The translations under genes and the position numbers were made by a program. A stretch of DNA of 64,000 nt, taken from NCBI RefSeq assembly GCF_900580865.1, contig NZ_UTBZ01000228.1:62001-126000 (forward strand), in the 5' to 3' direction. The notes below the pieces were generated by a model. That model searched no databases. It was not told the origin of the DNA and saw nothing but the letters and a program-made list of their open reading frames with translations. This document shows, in pieces, positions 53,027 through 60,706 of the stretch. The DNA is from Pseudomonas viridiflava (lineage in GTDB: Bacteria; Pseudomonadota; Gammaproteobacteria; Pseudomonadales; Pseudomonadaceae). Numbering within the stretch: the stretch's first letter is position 1; each line of letters starts with the position of its first letter.

Positions 53027-53184
53027 AAGAGTGTCGTTGCGAGCGAGGCTGCGGGGTTGGGATTTTGCTTTACGCACCGCAGTGCTCGCCCGCGATTGAC
53101 CGTTTTCAGTGATTCAAAGCGTTCATGAGTAAAAGAAAAACTTCAAATCCGTGGCCGAGTCTGGTACAAAGTCAGCCGCTCTGA

Positions 53185-53258
53185 GCGGGTATAGTTTAAT
53201 GGTAGAACAGTAGCTTCCCAAGCTTCCGACGAGGGTTCGATTCCCTCTACCCGCTCCA
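53185..53258 (+). tRNA. tRNA-Gly(CCC)
   Basis: The 74-nt sequence starts GCGGGTATAGTTTAATGG and ends with a complementary CTACCCGC plus TCCA. The anticodon loop TTCCCAA gives CCC, reading GGG codons. The T arm carries GGTTCGATTCC. It is followed 47 bases later by a terminator. Confidence 0.95.
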
Positions 53259-53304
53259 CTCAATTTTGTCTCACGTTGTTTTTTGACGGGGGATGCAGGA
53301 ATAG

Positions 53305-53334
53305 AAAAAACCGGCCTATAGGGCCGGTTTTTTT
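53305..53334 (+). terminator. Terminator after tRNA-Gly
   Basis: The stem ACCGGCC-TATA-GGCCGGT is flanked by an A-run and a T-run. It ends the tRNA transcript and could act in both directions. Confidence 0.85.
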
Positions 53335-53485
53335 GTGGCTGGGATTTGGAAGAGTCAATATTCTTAAACCAGTCTATCTTCGCCCCGTTCGTGTCACGCC
53401 TTGAAAAACATGCCTCACCCCATACCGTCCAGATGCCCTCTAACCTGAAAAGAGGGACCGTTTTATCGTCCCGCTCATTGAATAT

Positions 53486-53520
53486 CAGTGATTGCATCAC
53501 TGGAAATTGACGACTAACAT
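53486..53520 (+). promoter_or_regulatory. higBA promoter with overlapping operator
   Basis: TTGCAT (53492-53497) and TAACAT (53515-53520) stand 17 bp apart as a sigma-70 pair. The perfect palindrome CAGTGAT-TGC-ATCACTG (53486-53502) covers the -35 box and is the expected HigA operator. HigA-type antitoxins autorepress their own promoters. Confidence 0.65.
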
Positions 53521-53540
53521 CTCCCAAAAAGGGAGGAGGC
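53521..53540 (+). promoter_or_regulatory. Hairpin over the higB ribosome site
   Basis: CTCCC (53521-53525) can pair with GGGAG (53531-53535), part of the GGGAGGAGG ribosome site of higB, across an AAAAA loop. It could dampen toxin translation. The stem has only five pairs, so this is tentative. Confidence 0.35.
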
Positions 53541-53544
53541 ATGG

Positions 53545-53847
53545 ATGCGGATAATGGCAAGATCAACCTTGCGGCAATTCTGGGAAAGCAACCCTGCTTT
53601 CGCTGAGTCTGAGACACCGCTTGTTGAATGGTATCGCCACATGGAAAAGGCCAGCTACCGCACGCCACAGGAAGTAAAAGCCGAACTGAGAACAGCCAGC
53701 ATCCTTAAAGGCGCAAGAGTTGTTTTCAATATCGGTGGTAACAAGTATCGAGTGATTTTGGCAATTGACTATCAACGACAGCTTGGCTTCATCCGTTTCG
53801 TTGGCAGCCATGCCCAATATGACAAGATCAACGCGGAGACCATCTGA
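53545..53847 (+). CDS. higB: HigB-type toxin, RelE-like mRNA interferase
   Basis: The 100 residues start MRIMARSTLRQFWESNPAF and end with the HigB signature RVVFNIGGNKYRVILAI and RFVGSHAQYDKINAETI. HigB toxins cut ribosome-bound mRNA. The start at 53545 lies eight bases after GGAGG. The stop overlaps the antitoxin start by one base (TGATG), typical of coupled toxin-antitoxin pairs with the toxin first. Confidence 0.9.
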   Translation: MRIMARSTLRQFWESNPAFAESETPLVEWYRHMEKASYRTPQEVKAELRTASILKGARVVFNIGGNKYRVILAIDYQRQLGFIRFVGSHAQYDKINAETI

Positions 53848-54203
53848 TGAACATAAAACCCATTCGGAGCCCGGAGGACCTGGCCGCAGCTTTTGTACGC
53901 ATGGAGCAGCTTTGGGGCGCCGAGCTCAATTCGCTTGAAGGTGACGAGTTGGAAATACTCGCATTGCTCATCGAGAAATATGAAGACGAGCATTACCCAA
54001 TGCCCCCCTCCGATCCGATAGAAGCGATTAAATTTCGTATGGATCAGCAGGGATTGACCCCACGCGATCTCGAACCGTTCATTGGCACCAGTGGGCGCGT
54101 ATCTGAAGTATTGAATCGAAAACGTAAACTGAGTTTATCAATGATCAAGCGCTTGCACGAAGGCTTGCGAATTCCCTACGAAAGCCTGCTCGCTGGGTCC
54201 TGA
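53847..54203 (+). CDS. higA: HigA-type antitoxin with helix-turn-helix
   Basis: The 118 residues carry a C-terminal HTH (IEAIKFRMDQQGLTPRDLEP, GRVSEVLNRKRKLSLSMIKR) of the XRE/HigA type. It neutralises HigB and should repress the operon. The N-terminal half (EDLAAAFVRMEQLWGAELNS) is the likely toxin-binding region. The gene is directly after higB with one-base overlap. Confidence 0.9.
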   Translation: MNIKPIRSPEDLAAAFVRMEQLWGAELNSLEGDELEILALLIEKYEDEHYPMPPSDPIEAIKFRMDQQGLTPRDLEPFIGTSGRVSEVLNRKRKLSLSMIKRLHEGLRIPYESLLAGS

Positions 54204-54219
54204 ATCTTCTGGTTTCAAA

Positions 54220-54247
54220 GAAAACCGGCTTCAACGGCCGTTTTTTG
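54220..54247 (+). terminator. Terminator after higBA
   Basis: AAAACCGGC and GGCCGTTTTTT form an imperfect hairpin around a TTCAA loop, with a T-run at the right side. It lies 17 bases after the higA stop. Confidence 0.6.
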
Positions 54248-54489
54248 AGGTGGGTGCCTTCGCGCAATGAGGCGAAGTCACCAACCACAGTGATTCGCTG
54301 GCGATTTCCCGACATTACAGACCCACAACACTCCACCGGTTTTCACCTCCCGCCCAACCGACTAGCATTTCCCCATCGACCACCACCCTCCCCCTGCGCG
54401 GCCATCGACGAATACGCGCCATCACTTTCGAGGGATTCCAATCGCGGCCACTTTGCCGCTGACGATCGAACTCAAAAGAGCACTTCACC

Positions 54490-55218
54490 ATGACGCAAAA
54501 CATTTACGACGATCCCGAGTTTTTCCAGGGCTACAGCCAGATGAACCGCTCCATCGGCGGCCTCGACGCGGCGCCGGAGTGGCCAGCGCTCAAGGCGCTG
54601 TTGCCTTCCATGCACGGCCTGAACGTGGTGGATCTGGGCTGCGGTTATGGCTGGTTCAGCCGTTGGGCCATCGAGAATGGCGCGGGGAGTGTGTTGGCGC
54701 TGGATGTCTCGGAGAAGATGCTGGAGCGGGCGCGAGTAACCACGACGGCGGCGAACATTCGTTATGAGCGCGCCGATCTGGAACAGCTCGACTTACCCGC
54801 CTGCAGTTTTGATCTGGCTTACAGTTCACTGGCGCTGCATTACATCAAGGATCTGCCGGGGCTGTTTGCGCACCTGTATGCGGCACTGAAACCGGGTTCG
54901 CACTTTGTGTTTTCCATTGAGCATCCAATCTTTATGGCGCCGCGTCATCCGGGCTGGTTGATTGACGCTGAAGGCAACAAGCGTTGGCCGCTGGACAGTT
55001 ATCAGTTGGAGGGTGAGCGGGTTACGAACTGGCTGGCTGAGGGCGTGATCAAGCAGCATCGTACGGTGGGGACGTTGCTCAATTCACTGATCGATGCGGG
55101 GTTCACGATTCGACATGTCAATGAATGGGGGCCGAGCGATGCGGAAGTGGCGGCGCAACCGGCGCTGGCAGAAGAGCGGGAGCGGCCGATGATGATGTTG
55201 GTGGCGGTGCAGCGCTGA
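54490..55218 (+). CDS. Class I SAM-dependent methyltransferase
   Basis: The 242 residues show motif I VVDLGCGYGWFSRWA near residue 45, motif II LALDVSEKMLERAR, and motif III SFDLAYSSLALHYI, so this is a Smt/UbiE-type methyltransferase. The substrate-binding part (HPIFMAPRHPGWL) is typical of small-molecule methyltransferases. It stands alone. The physiological substrate cannot be read. Confidence 0.85.
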   Translation: MTQNIYDDPEFFQGYSQMNRSIGGLDAAPEWPALKALLPSMHGLNVVDLGCGYGWFSRWAIENGAGSVLALDVSEKMLERARVTTTAANIRYERADLEQLDLPACSFDLAYSSLALHYIKDLPGLFAHLYAALKPGSHFVFSIEHPIFMAPRHPGWLIDAEGNKRWPLDSYQLEGERVTNWLAEGVIKQHRTVGTLLNSLIDAGFTIRHVNEWGPSDAEVAAQPALAEERERPMMMLVAVQR

Positions 55219-55219
55219 A

Positions 55220-55367
55220 CCCTCACCCTAACCCTCTCCCAAAGGGAGAGGGGACTGACCGCGGTGCCAGTACGATCTACGCCGACGTGCAAAATCGAGG
55301 CGAACTCAGGTTTTGGAAGCGACACGCATCGGCTCCCTCTCCCTCGGGAGAGGGCTGGGGTGAGGGG
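55220..55367. repeat. Second copy of the CCCTCACCC/GGGTGAGGG repeat pair
   Basis: The same outer arms as the element at 49119-49267 are present (CCCTCACCCTAACCCTCTCCC and GAGAGGGCTGGGGTGAGGGG), again with about 80-90 bp inside. It starts right after the methyltransferase stop. Confidence 0.85.
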
Positions 55368-55420
55368 TCCGTCCGAAAGCGCACCAAAAATCTCCAGCCG
55401 AAAAACAGGCCCAATTTATT

Positions 55421-56191
55421 TCAGCGCGTCGCGACGATAAATAACCGTGGAAATGGCAACAGCACCGAACCATCCGCCAGCGCCGGATAAGCCTTCTCAA
55501 CCTCCGCCAGATACTGCTCCAGGTACTGCGCCTTTTCCGCCTCGGTCAGCGGACTCAAAAACGGAATCAACCCGCTGCCCTTGAACCACTCCACCACCCC
55601 CGCCGCCCCGCCTGACAGCTGATGGTGATAGGTGGTGCGCCACACATCGACCCGCGAACAGTGAGGCCGCAGCATCGAGAAATAATCACTGGCGCTCGCC
55701 ATGTCGGTACGTTGCCCCGCAGCGCCGGAAAGTTTGCTCGCCCACGGACCATTCGCGGCAACTTCACGCATCAAGCGGTGTGAGGGTTCATTGAGGTTAT
55801 CCGGCATCTGGATCGCCAGGCTGCCACCGGCCGCCAACTTACTCGCCAACGCCGGCAACAACGTCGCGTGATCCGGCACCCACTGCAACACGGCATTGGC
55901 GAAGATCACATCAAACGGCCCTGCATCGGCCCACTTATCAATCTCGGCGACATCGAAGCGCAAATCCGGCAAGCGCTTGCGAGCCGCGTCGATCATGTCT
56001 GCCGAGCTGTCCAGACCGCTGACCTTAGCCCCAGGAAAACGCTGCACCAGCAGCTCCGTCGAATTGCCGGGACCGCAACCGATATCGACCACTGTTCGCG
56101 CTTCAGGCGTGGGAATCGCCGCCAACAGATCGCGGGCCGGGCGGGTGCGTTCATCTTCGAAAGCGACGTATTGTTTGGCGGACCAACTCAT
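55421..56191 (-). CDS. tam: Trans-aconitate 2-methyltransferase
   Basis: The 256 residues begin MSWSAKQYVAFEDERTRPAR, the hallmark Tam start. Motif I is VVDIGCGPGNSTELL, and later segments FANAVLQWVPDHATL and MPDNLNEPSHRLMREVA agree with Tam enzymes. It methylates trans-aconitate to remove this TCA cycle inhibitor. The length fits. It is convergent with the preceding methyltransferase but not closely related in sequence. Confidence 0.92.
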   Translation of the reverse strand: MSWSAKQYVAFEDERTRPARDLLAAIPTPEARTVVDIGCGPGNSTELLVQRFPGAKVSGLDSSADMIDAARKRLPDLRFDVAEIDKWADAGPFDVIFANAVLQWVPDHATLLPALASKLAAGGSLAIQMPDNLNEPSHRLMREVAANGPWASKLSGAAGQRTDMASASDYFSMLRPHCSRVDVWRTTYHHQLSGGAAGVVEWFKGSGLIPFLSPLTEAEKAQYLEQYLAEVEKAYPALADGSVLLPFPRLFIVATR

Positions 56192-56356
56192 TGCGTTCTC
56201 CTGTTCGGGACATTCCAGCGGTTGGTCACGATACCGCGATCTGGCGCGCCTGCCTCTCCTACCAACGTCCGGTGACGTGGGTGGATTTGTAATTAGAATT
56301 TTCCACCAGCCACAGATGTCTGAATTTCAAGACTCTTCCCAATAAGGAACACCGCT

Positions 56357-56767
56357 ATGAAATTCGCAAAAATCTCCCAGAAGCTCGCGATGGTGGCCGG
56401 TAGTCCCAAGACCTTCATGGGCGCATTGATCCTGATCGGGTTGTGGGGACTGAGCGGGCCGATCTTCAATTACAACGACACCTGGCAACTGATCATCAAC
56501 ACCTCAACCACCATCATCACCTTCCTGATGGTGTTCCTGATTCAGAACACGCAGAACCGCGACACCGACATTCTGCATTTGAAGATCGATGAATTGCTCT
56601 TGGTGACCAAAGAGGCGCAGAACGCGATGCTTGGGCTGGAGGCGCTGGATCTGAAACAGTTGGAAGCGTTGCGCAGGCACTACCGTTCGTTGGGCGAGGG
56701 TGAGGTTTTTAATCTTGAGGGGTTGGGCGAGAAGAGCAAGTCGAAGCAGGATTTGAATGAGTGTTGA
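56357..56767 (+). CDS. Low-affinity iron permease family membrane protein
   Basis: The 136 residues carry two hydrophobic helices (FMGALILIGLWGLSG and IINTSTTIITFLMVFLIQNTQNRDT), the second with the conserved family signature ending QNTQNRD. The C-terminal part is cytoplasmic. Fet4-type low-affinity iron transport is proposed for the family but is not established for bacterial members. The neighbours give no functional hint. Confidence 0.85.
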   Translation: MKFAKISQKLAMVAGSPKTFMGALILIGLWGLSGPIFNYNDTWQLIINTSTTIITFLMVFLIQNTQNRDTDILHLKIDELLLVTKEAQNAMLGLEALDLKQLEALRRHYRSLGEGEVFNLEGLGEKSKSKQDLNEC

Positions 56768-56775
56768 GGATTGAA

Positions 56776-56849
56776 ATCAAAAGATCGCAGCCTTAGGCAG
56801 CGCCTACAGAAACAGGTGTAGGAGCTGCTGAAGGCTGCGATCTTTTGCT
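56776..56849. repeat. Full GATCGCAGCC palindromic repeat
   Basis: CAAAAGATCGCAGCCTTAGG and its inverted copy CTGAAGGCTGCGATCTTTTG enclose about 35 bp. It lies between two convergent genes, so it may also serve as a terminator. One arm is present at 26371-26406. Confidence 0.85.
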
Positions 56850-56850
56850 G

Positions 56851-57354
56851 TTAGCGGCTAGCCTGTAAGGCGCGAGCCTTCTCCAGATGGCTTTGCAGTT
56901 TCGGCAGTGTCTCGTCGGCAAACGCCTTGATCTCCGGCACGTCAGTGGTCTGTGCCTGTTGCTGAATCTGCTCGATGGCCTCTTCAGTGGCTTTGACCTG
57001 ACTCGCGGCATAGGCCTGATCGAAGGAGGCGCCGTCGGTCACTTGCGGCATCAATTCTTTAGCCTTGTCGGCCAGTTCTTCACGGGGCGCGACGGGAAGG
57101 TCGAGCTTTTTGGCGATTTTCGCCAAGTGCTGGTTGGCCGTCGTGCGGTCGTTGATAACGACGATGGTGTAGTCCTTGACCTCTTTCGACTCGGCCTTGC
57201 TATGGGCCAGACGACTGGCCTCGATGTCGGCCATGCCTTTGGCCGAGGCATCGTTGATGAAATCGGCGGGCGACTGGGCAAAAGCACTGCTGGCACACAG
57301 GCCCAACAGTGATGCAAAACTCATGGTGCGTATACGGGTGGCCATTCGGCTCAT
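56851..57354 (-). CDS. DUF4142 secreted protein
   Basis: The start at MSRMATRIRTMSFASLLGL (57354), six bases after AGGAGGG, gives 167 residues with a signal peptide ending SSAFAQ. The DUF4142 four-helix region follows (SPADFINDASAKGMADIEASRLA). Family members are periplasmic, often stress-induced, and of unknown function. The longer reading starts upstream of the ribosome site and is rejected. It lies 76 bp downstream of the small KGG stress gene on the same strand. Confidence 0.88.
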   Translation of the reverse strand: MSRMATRIRTMSFASLLGLCASSAFAQSPADFINDASAKGMADIEASRLAHSKAESKEVKDYTIVVINDRTTANQHLAKIAKKLDLPVAPREELADKAKELMPQVTDGASFDQAYAASQVKATEEAIEQIQQQAQTTDVPEIKAFADETLPKLQSHLEKARALQASR

Positions 57355-57430
57355 GGTCGCGCCCTCCTTACTTGCAAAATTCAAGCGGGAGCTTACGCCC
57401 CCGCCTCTCAATCAAAACTACCTTCACCGA

Positions 57431-57586
57431 CTACTTCGATTTCTGAGCGGGCTTGCGGCCCATATCTGGTTTTGGCTCTTTGTCGACAGTCGTTGTGGTG
57501 GTTTTCCCACCTTTGCGACCCGCTTCAGAGGCCTTGGTTCGATCGTTGGCGAAGTTTCCCGAGTTCGAGTTTCTTGAATTAGGCAT
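57431..57586 (-). CDS. KGG-repeat stress-induced small protein (Con-10-like)
   Basis: This 51-residue product begins MPNSRNSNSGNFANDRTKAS and carries EAGRKGGKTTTTTVDKEPKP, with one KGG motif typical of the general stress proteins related to fungal Con-10 and B. subtilis GsiB. It is highly hydrophilic. The gene lies upstream of the DUF4142 gene on the same strand, so stress co-expression is plausible. The short length is normal for the family. Confidence 0.85.
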   Translation of the reverse strand: MPNSRNSNSGNFANDRTKASEAGRKGGKTTTTTVDKEPKPDMGRKPAQKSK

Positions 57587-57746
57587 GATTCTCTACCTCT
57601 TGGTAATGATCGTGGCGAGCAGGTGCCCGCCTAGATTGAGAATTTCCTGGCCGGCAAAGGTTTAGAAAAATTGCAGTTGTCGCGACGAACGGCCCCGCTT
57701 TACCTACCCTGCCTGAACGCTTGATTGTGCATTCCTGCACACATTT

Positions 57747-58385
57747 TCAAGCCTTGTTCGGCATCAGCCCCGGCAGTGCATGCACCAGCGCGTTGATGGC
57801 AAAACCGATAAACATCACGCCGCACAAGCGGGTGATAAGCAACTCATGACGCTGATACAGCGTGCGTACCCGTTGCGCGCCGACCACGCCGATGAGAATA
57901 GCGTAGGCCAGCAAGCCGCCGAGGAAACTCAGGGCAATCAGCGCCGGCAGCATCGACCAGTTGAGCAGTTCGGCGCGGCTCGACAGCAGCGCGGTGAACG
58001 TTGCGACCGCCACCGGGTAGGCCTTGGGATTGGTCAAGCCGAACAGAATGCCGTGCCAGAACGGCTTGCGCGCCGCGCCCTGTGGTTCGTCGCCGTTGCG
58101 GCGCTGGGCTCGCACCGCGCGCCAGCCGAGCCAGAACAGATACAGGCCGCTGAGCACACCGAGCACATCAAACGCGGTGCTGCCGATTTCCCGGGCGCCG
58201 ACGATCGCGATCAGCGCCGTACTGCACCAGACCACATCACCGAGCAGGTGCCCGCAAAGAAACCCCGCCCCGGCCCGCCGCCCATGGGCTGCGCCGATGC
58301 CGAACACCGCCAGCACACCCGGCCCGGGCGTAATGCCATAAATGAAACCGGAGGCCAGCACGGCCATTAGCAACGATGGAGTCAT
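57747..58385 (-). CDS. LysE-family amino acid exporter
   Basis: The 212 residues have six hydrophobic helices with the conserved GITPGPGVLAVFGIGAAHGRRAG start and the GLTNPKAYPVAVATFTALL segment of the RhtB/LysE fold. These inner-membrane proteins export amino acids or homoserine lactones. The substrate is unknown. The gene is followed after about 60 bp by fosA on the same strand side. Confidence 0.88.
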   Translation of the reverse strand: MTPSLLMAVLASGFIYGITPGPGVLAVFGIGAAHGRRAGAGFLCGHLLGDVVWCSTALIAIVGAREIGSTAFDVLGVLSGLYLFWLGWRAVRAQRRNGDEPQGAARKPFWHGILFGLTNPKAYPVAVATFTALLSSRAELLNWSMLPALIALSFLGGLLAYAILIGVVGAQRVRTLYQRHELLITRLCGVMFIGFAINALVHALPGLMPNKA

Positions 58386-58445
58386 GGAAAACCTGCAAGC
58401 GCCAGAACACGTGGCCGCCAGTCTATATCAGCCAATTGCGCGTGT

Positions 58446-58862
58446 TCACTGCTCGTCGTAAAAACGCATGCCGGCGTACGGTTTTTGCCGACACGCTGCC
58501 AGTCGCGAAGCGAGATCGCCGACATGGGCTTCGAGCTTGTGGCCGTCGGGGTCGAGGAAGTAGAACGATGCACCTTCGCTGCGGTTATCCCGCCACTCCT
58601 GCACATTCGCCGCTTTTAGCTTCTGCACGAAACCTGGAAAATCGGCCGTATTGAGACTGAACGCGTAATGGGTGTAGTCGACGCACGGTTCACTCGAGCG
58701 CAGCGGATCAAGTGACAGACACAACCACAACCCCGGCAACGACAGGTAAGCACCGGCGTCCCACGTGGCTTCAACGCGCAACTGCAACACATCGCGATAG
58801 AACGCCAGACTGCGATTCAAATCGCTGACCGTGAGGGTCAGGTGGTTGAGGCCGGTGAGCAT
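58446..58862 (-). CDS. fosA: Fosfomycin resistance glutathione transferase FosA
   Basis: The 138 residues match FosA throughout: MLTGLNHLTLTVSDLNRSLA with the first metal His, CVDYTHYAFSLN with the second, and GHKLEAHVGDLASRLAACR with the metal Glu. The K-site and potassium loop segment NRSEGASFYFLDPDG is intact. FosA opens fosfomycin with glutathione. Chromosomal copies are common in Pseudomonas. The stop of the secreted gene upstream lies 5 bp from its start, so they may share a transcript. Confidence 0.93.
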   Translation of the reverse strand: MLTGLNHLTLTVSDLNRSLAFYRDVLQLRVEATWDAGAYLSLPGLWLCLSLDPLRSSEPCVDYTHYAFSLNTADFPGFVQKLKAANVQEWRDNRSEGASFYFLDPDGHKLEAHVGDLASRLAACRQKPYAGMRFYDEQ

Positions 58863-58866
58863 GCGG

Positions 58867-59583
58867 TCAGTAACCTCTGAGGTCTTCAGGGACGATGTAT
58901 TGCTGGCCGTCGTAAGTCAGGGTGATCTGTTTTTGCTTCAGGCGGGTGGTCTTGGAAACGCACTCTTTACCCGACTGCGTATTTTTCATTTTGCTACCGC
59001 TGGTGGTGACGATCAAATCGGCCAGACCATGATGGCTGGAAGCACCGATCTCGACGGTTCGGCGAATCGTCTTTGTGTAGCCTTCGCAATCATTCATGAA
59101 CTCGCCATTGCTCTTGGCAACCACCAAGCCCTCCAGCACCGGCCGCAGTTCATTGCCTTCACGAACATACAGCGCCAGATCGGTTTTCTCGTAGGGAATG
59201 GCGTGGGAACTGTGCGCGAACTTTGAACGCAAACCGAAAGCCCGAACCTCCGGCGCCAATCGATAACGGGCGGTGTCGATGCGCAGATCCTCAAAGCGCA
59301 CGGCATCGGAGTTGTAAGCGCCCGGTTTACGGTAAGTGACGATGGGGTTGTAAGTGCTGGAGTTGACGATCGACAGATCCAGATCGAACACCCCGGCATC
59401 ATCGTCGCCGGCATCGGCAAGATAAGTCGATTTAACCGAGATCGCCTGATTCTGCACGGCGGGCCAGACTTTGCAGCGTGACAGGGATTTGCCGTCGAAG
59501 TCTTTGGTCTGGCAGGCGGCTTGGGCTTGAGGAGCGAGGGCCAGAATACTGAGGGCTATAAGGAGTCTGGTGGGCGTGAGCAT
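58867..59583 (-). CDS. Secreted protein of unknown family, paralogue of the next gene
   Basis: The 238 residues have a signal peptide (MLTPTRLLIALSILALAPQAQAAC) and six cysteines that could form disulfides. The final segment LTYDGQQYIVPEDLRGY mirrors the last segment LRYDGKSYVLPQGFKGL of the gene upstream, and LALYVREGNELRPVLEGL matches SLYVREGATLRPVLSQL. The two are tandem duplicates, diverged to roughly a third identity by eye. No family was recognised. It precedes fosA by 4 bp. Confidence 0.8.
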   Translation of the reverse strand: MLTPTRLLIALSILALAPQAQAACQTKDFDGKSLSRCKVWPAVQNQAISVKSTYLADAGDDDAGVFDLDLSIVNSSTYNPIVTYRKPGAYNSDAVRFEDLRIDTARYRLAPEVRAFGLRSKFAHSSHAIPYEKTDLALYVREGNELRPVLEGLVVAKSNGEFMNDCEGYTKTIRRTVEIGASSHHGLADLIVTTSGSKMKNTQSGKECVSKTTRLKQKQITLTYDGQQYIVPEDLRGY

Positions 59584-59620
59584 TGTTCTTCCTTGATAAA
59601 AGTCGTGTTAAGCAGGCCGG

Positions 59621-60349
59621 TTAAAGGCCTTTGAAGCCTTGCGGCAAGACGTAAGACTTTCCGTCATAACGCAATGTTGTGAGAACGGGTGGGTAACGGG
59701 TGATTTTATCTTCACAAGCCTCTGCGTCGCCCACGCTGCTTGTGCCGATTTGCTGAGTCTTGACGATCAGGTCCGCGTAACCATGGGAGCTTGTTTTGGC
59801 GACTTCCACCGTTCTGGTAATTTCGCTGCGTTCACCTTCGCAAACATCGTTCCACTCGCCGCTGTATTGGGAGACCAGCAACTGGCTCAGGACTGGACGC
59901 AACGTTGCTCCCTCTCTCACGTAAAGCGAGAGCTGAACCTCTTCCAAAGGATTGAGACGGGATGCATTGGTGACACGGGCACGCACACCGAAGGCCCGGA
60001 AATCAGCAGCCACTTTGTAGCGTGCAGTATCGAGTGCCAGTTCCACCAAGGCTACGCCGTCAGTTTCGAAAGCAGCGGCCTGATGATAAGTGGCAAGAGG
60101 AACTGATCCTCCATCCTGCAATACAGACAAATCAACATCGTAAAAGCCGTGCGAGTTTCCCTCGACATAATCGGAAGCGCGCTTGAACCTGGCGGTGGCG
60201 CTGAGGGTCTGCCCGGGATAGGCCGGCCAATCCTTGCAAACCGAAAAGTCCAGATCCCCCGACACTTCCGGCGGCGTGCAATCGGCAAACGCCTGTCCCG
60301 CCAACAACCACCCGCACAATGCCGCACACCCGATCCAGCCAGACTTCAT
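59621..60349 (-). CDS. Secreted protein of unknown family
   Basis: The start at MKSGWIGCAALCGWLLAGQAFADC (60349), after GGAA, gives 242 residues with a signal peptide; the GTG at 60355 is the alternative. The mature protein has Cys pairs in DFSVCKDWPAYPG, DVCEGERS and EACEDKITRY. It is the longer-spaced copy of the paralogue pair. The gene is 37 bp upstream of its sibling and probably heads the small operon with fosA. Function unknown. Confidence 0.8.
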   Translation of the reverse strand: MKSGWIGCAALCGWLLAGQAFADCTPPEVSGDLDFSVCKDWPAYPGQTLSATARFKRASDYVEGNSHGFYDVDLSVLQDGGSVPLATYHQAAAFETDGVALVELALDTARYKVAADFRAFGVRARVTNASRLNPLEEVQLSLYVREGATLRPVLSQLLVSQYSGEWNDVCEGERSEITRTVEVAKTSSHGYADLIVKTQQIGTSSVGDAEACEDKITRYPPVLTTLRYDGKSYVLPQGFKGL

Positions 60350-60706
60350 TGTCACTTCCCGCTCCTTGAGGATTTTTTCAGTCGCGCACTATCCCCTGCT
60401 GTATCGGCCCTTTCAACCGAATCATCAGTAAACCAAAGTGCATTTCCCGCTTGGTAGCGAGAAGTCGTTGACGGCGTTGCGGTTGTTGGGGCGATTTTGG
60501 CGATTGCCAGGGTGGTGTTGATTCGTGTGTTTGAGAGGAATGGGGTGGCTGTTAACTGATGGAACCAATCCGTGATTTATCCGTGATTGGAAGTCAGTCT
60601 TCGCGAGCAGGCTCGCTCCCACAGGTGCCGAATTCCAACTGGAGAAATGCGATCAAATGTGGGAGCGAGCCTGCTCGCGAAGGCGTCATTGCAGGCGCCG
60701 CAGATT
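60350..60706. other. Intergenic region with one REP doublet
   Basis: Apart from the REP doublet at 60599-60685, this stretch shows no gene. It should carry the promoter for the secreted pair. Confidence 0.5.
60599..60685. repeat. REP doublet (REPIN)
   Basis: Inverted cores CTTCGCGAGCAGGCTCGC and GCGAGCCTGCTCGCGAAG are separated by about 50 bp. The element lies just 3' of the MFS gene. Confidence 0.9.

Noticed and set aside
53185..54247. Integrated island at tRNA-Gly containing higBA
   Set aside because: No integrase and no repeat of the tRNA 3' end were found; the segment is short and ends in ordinary genes.
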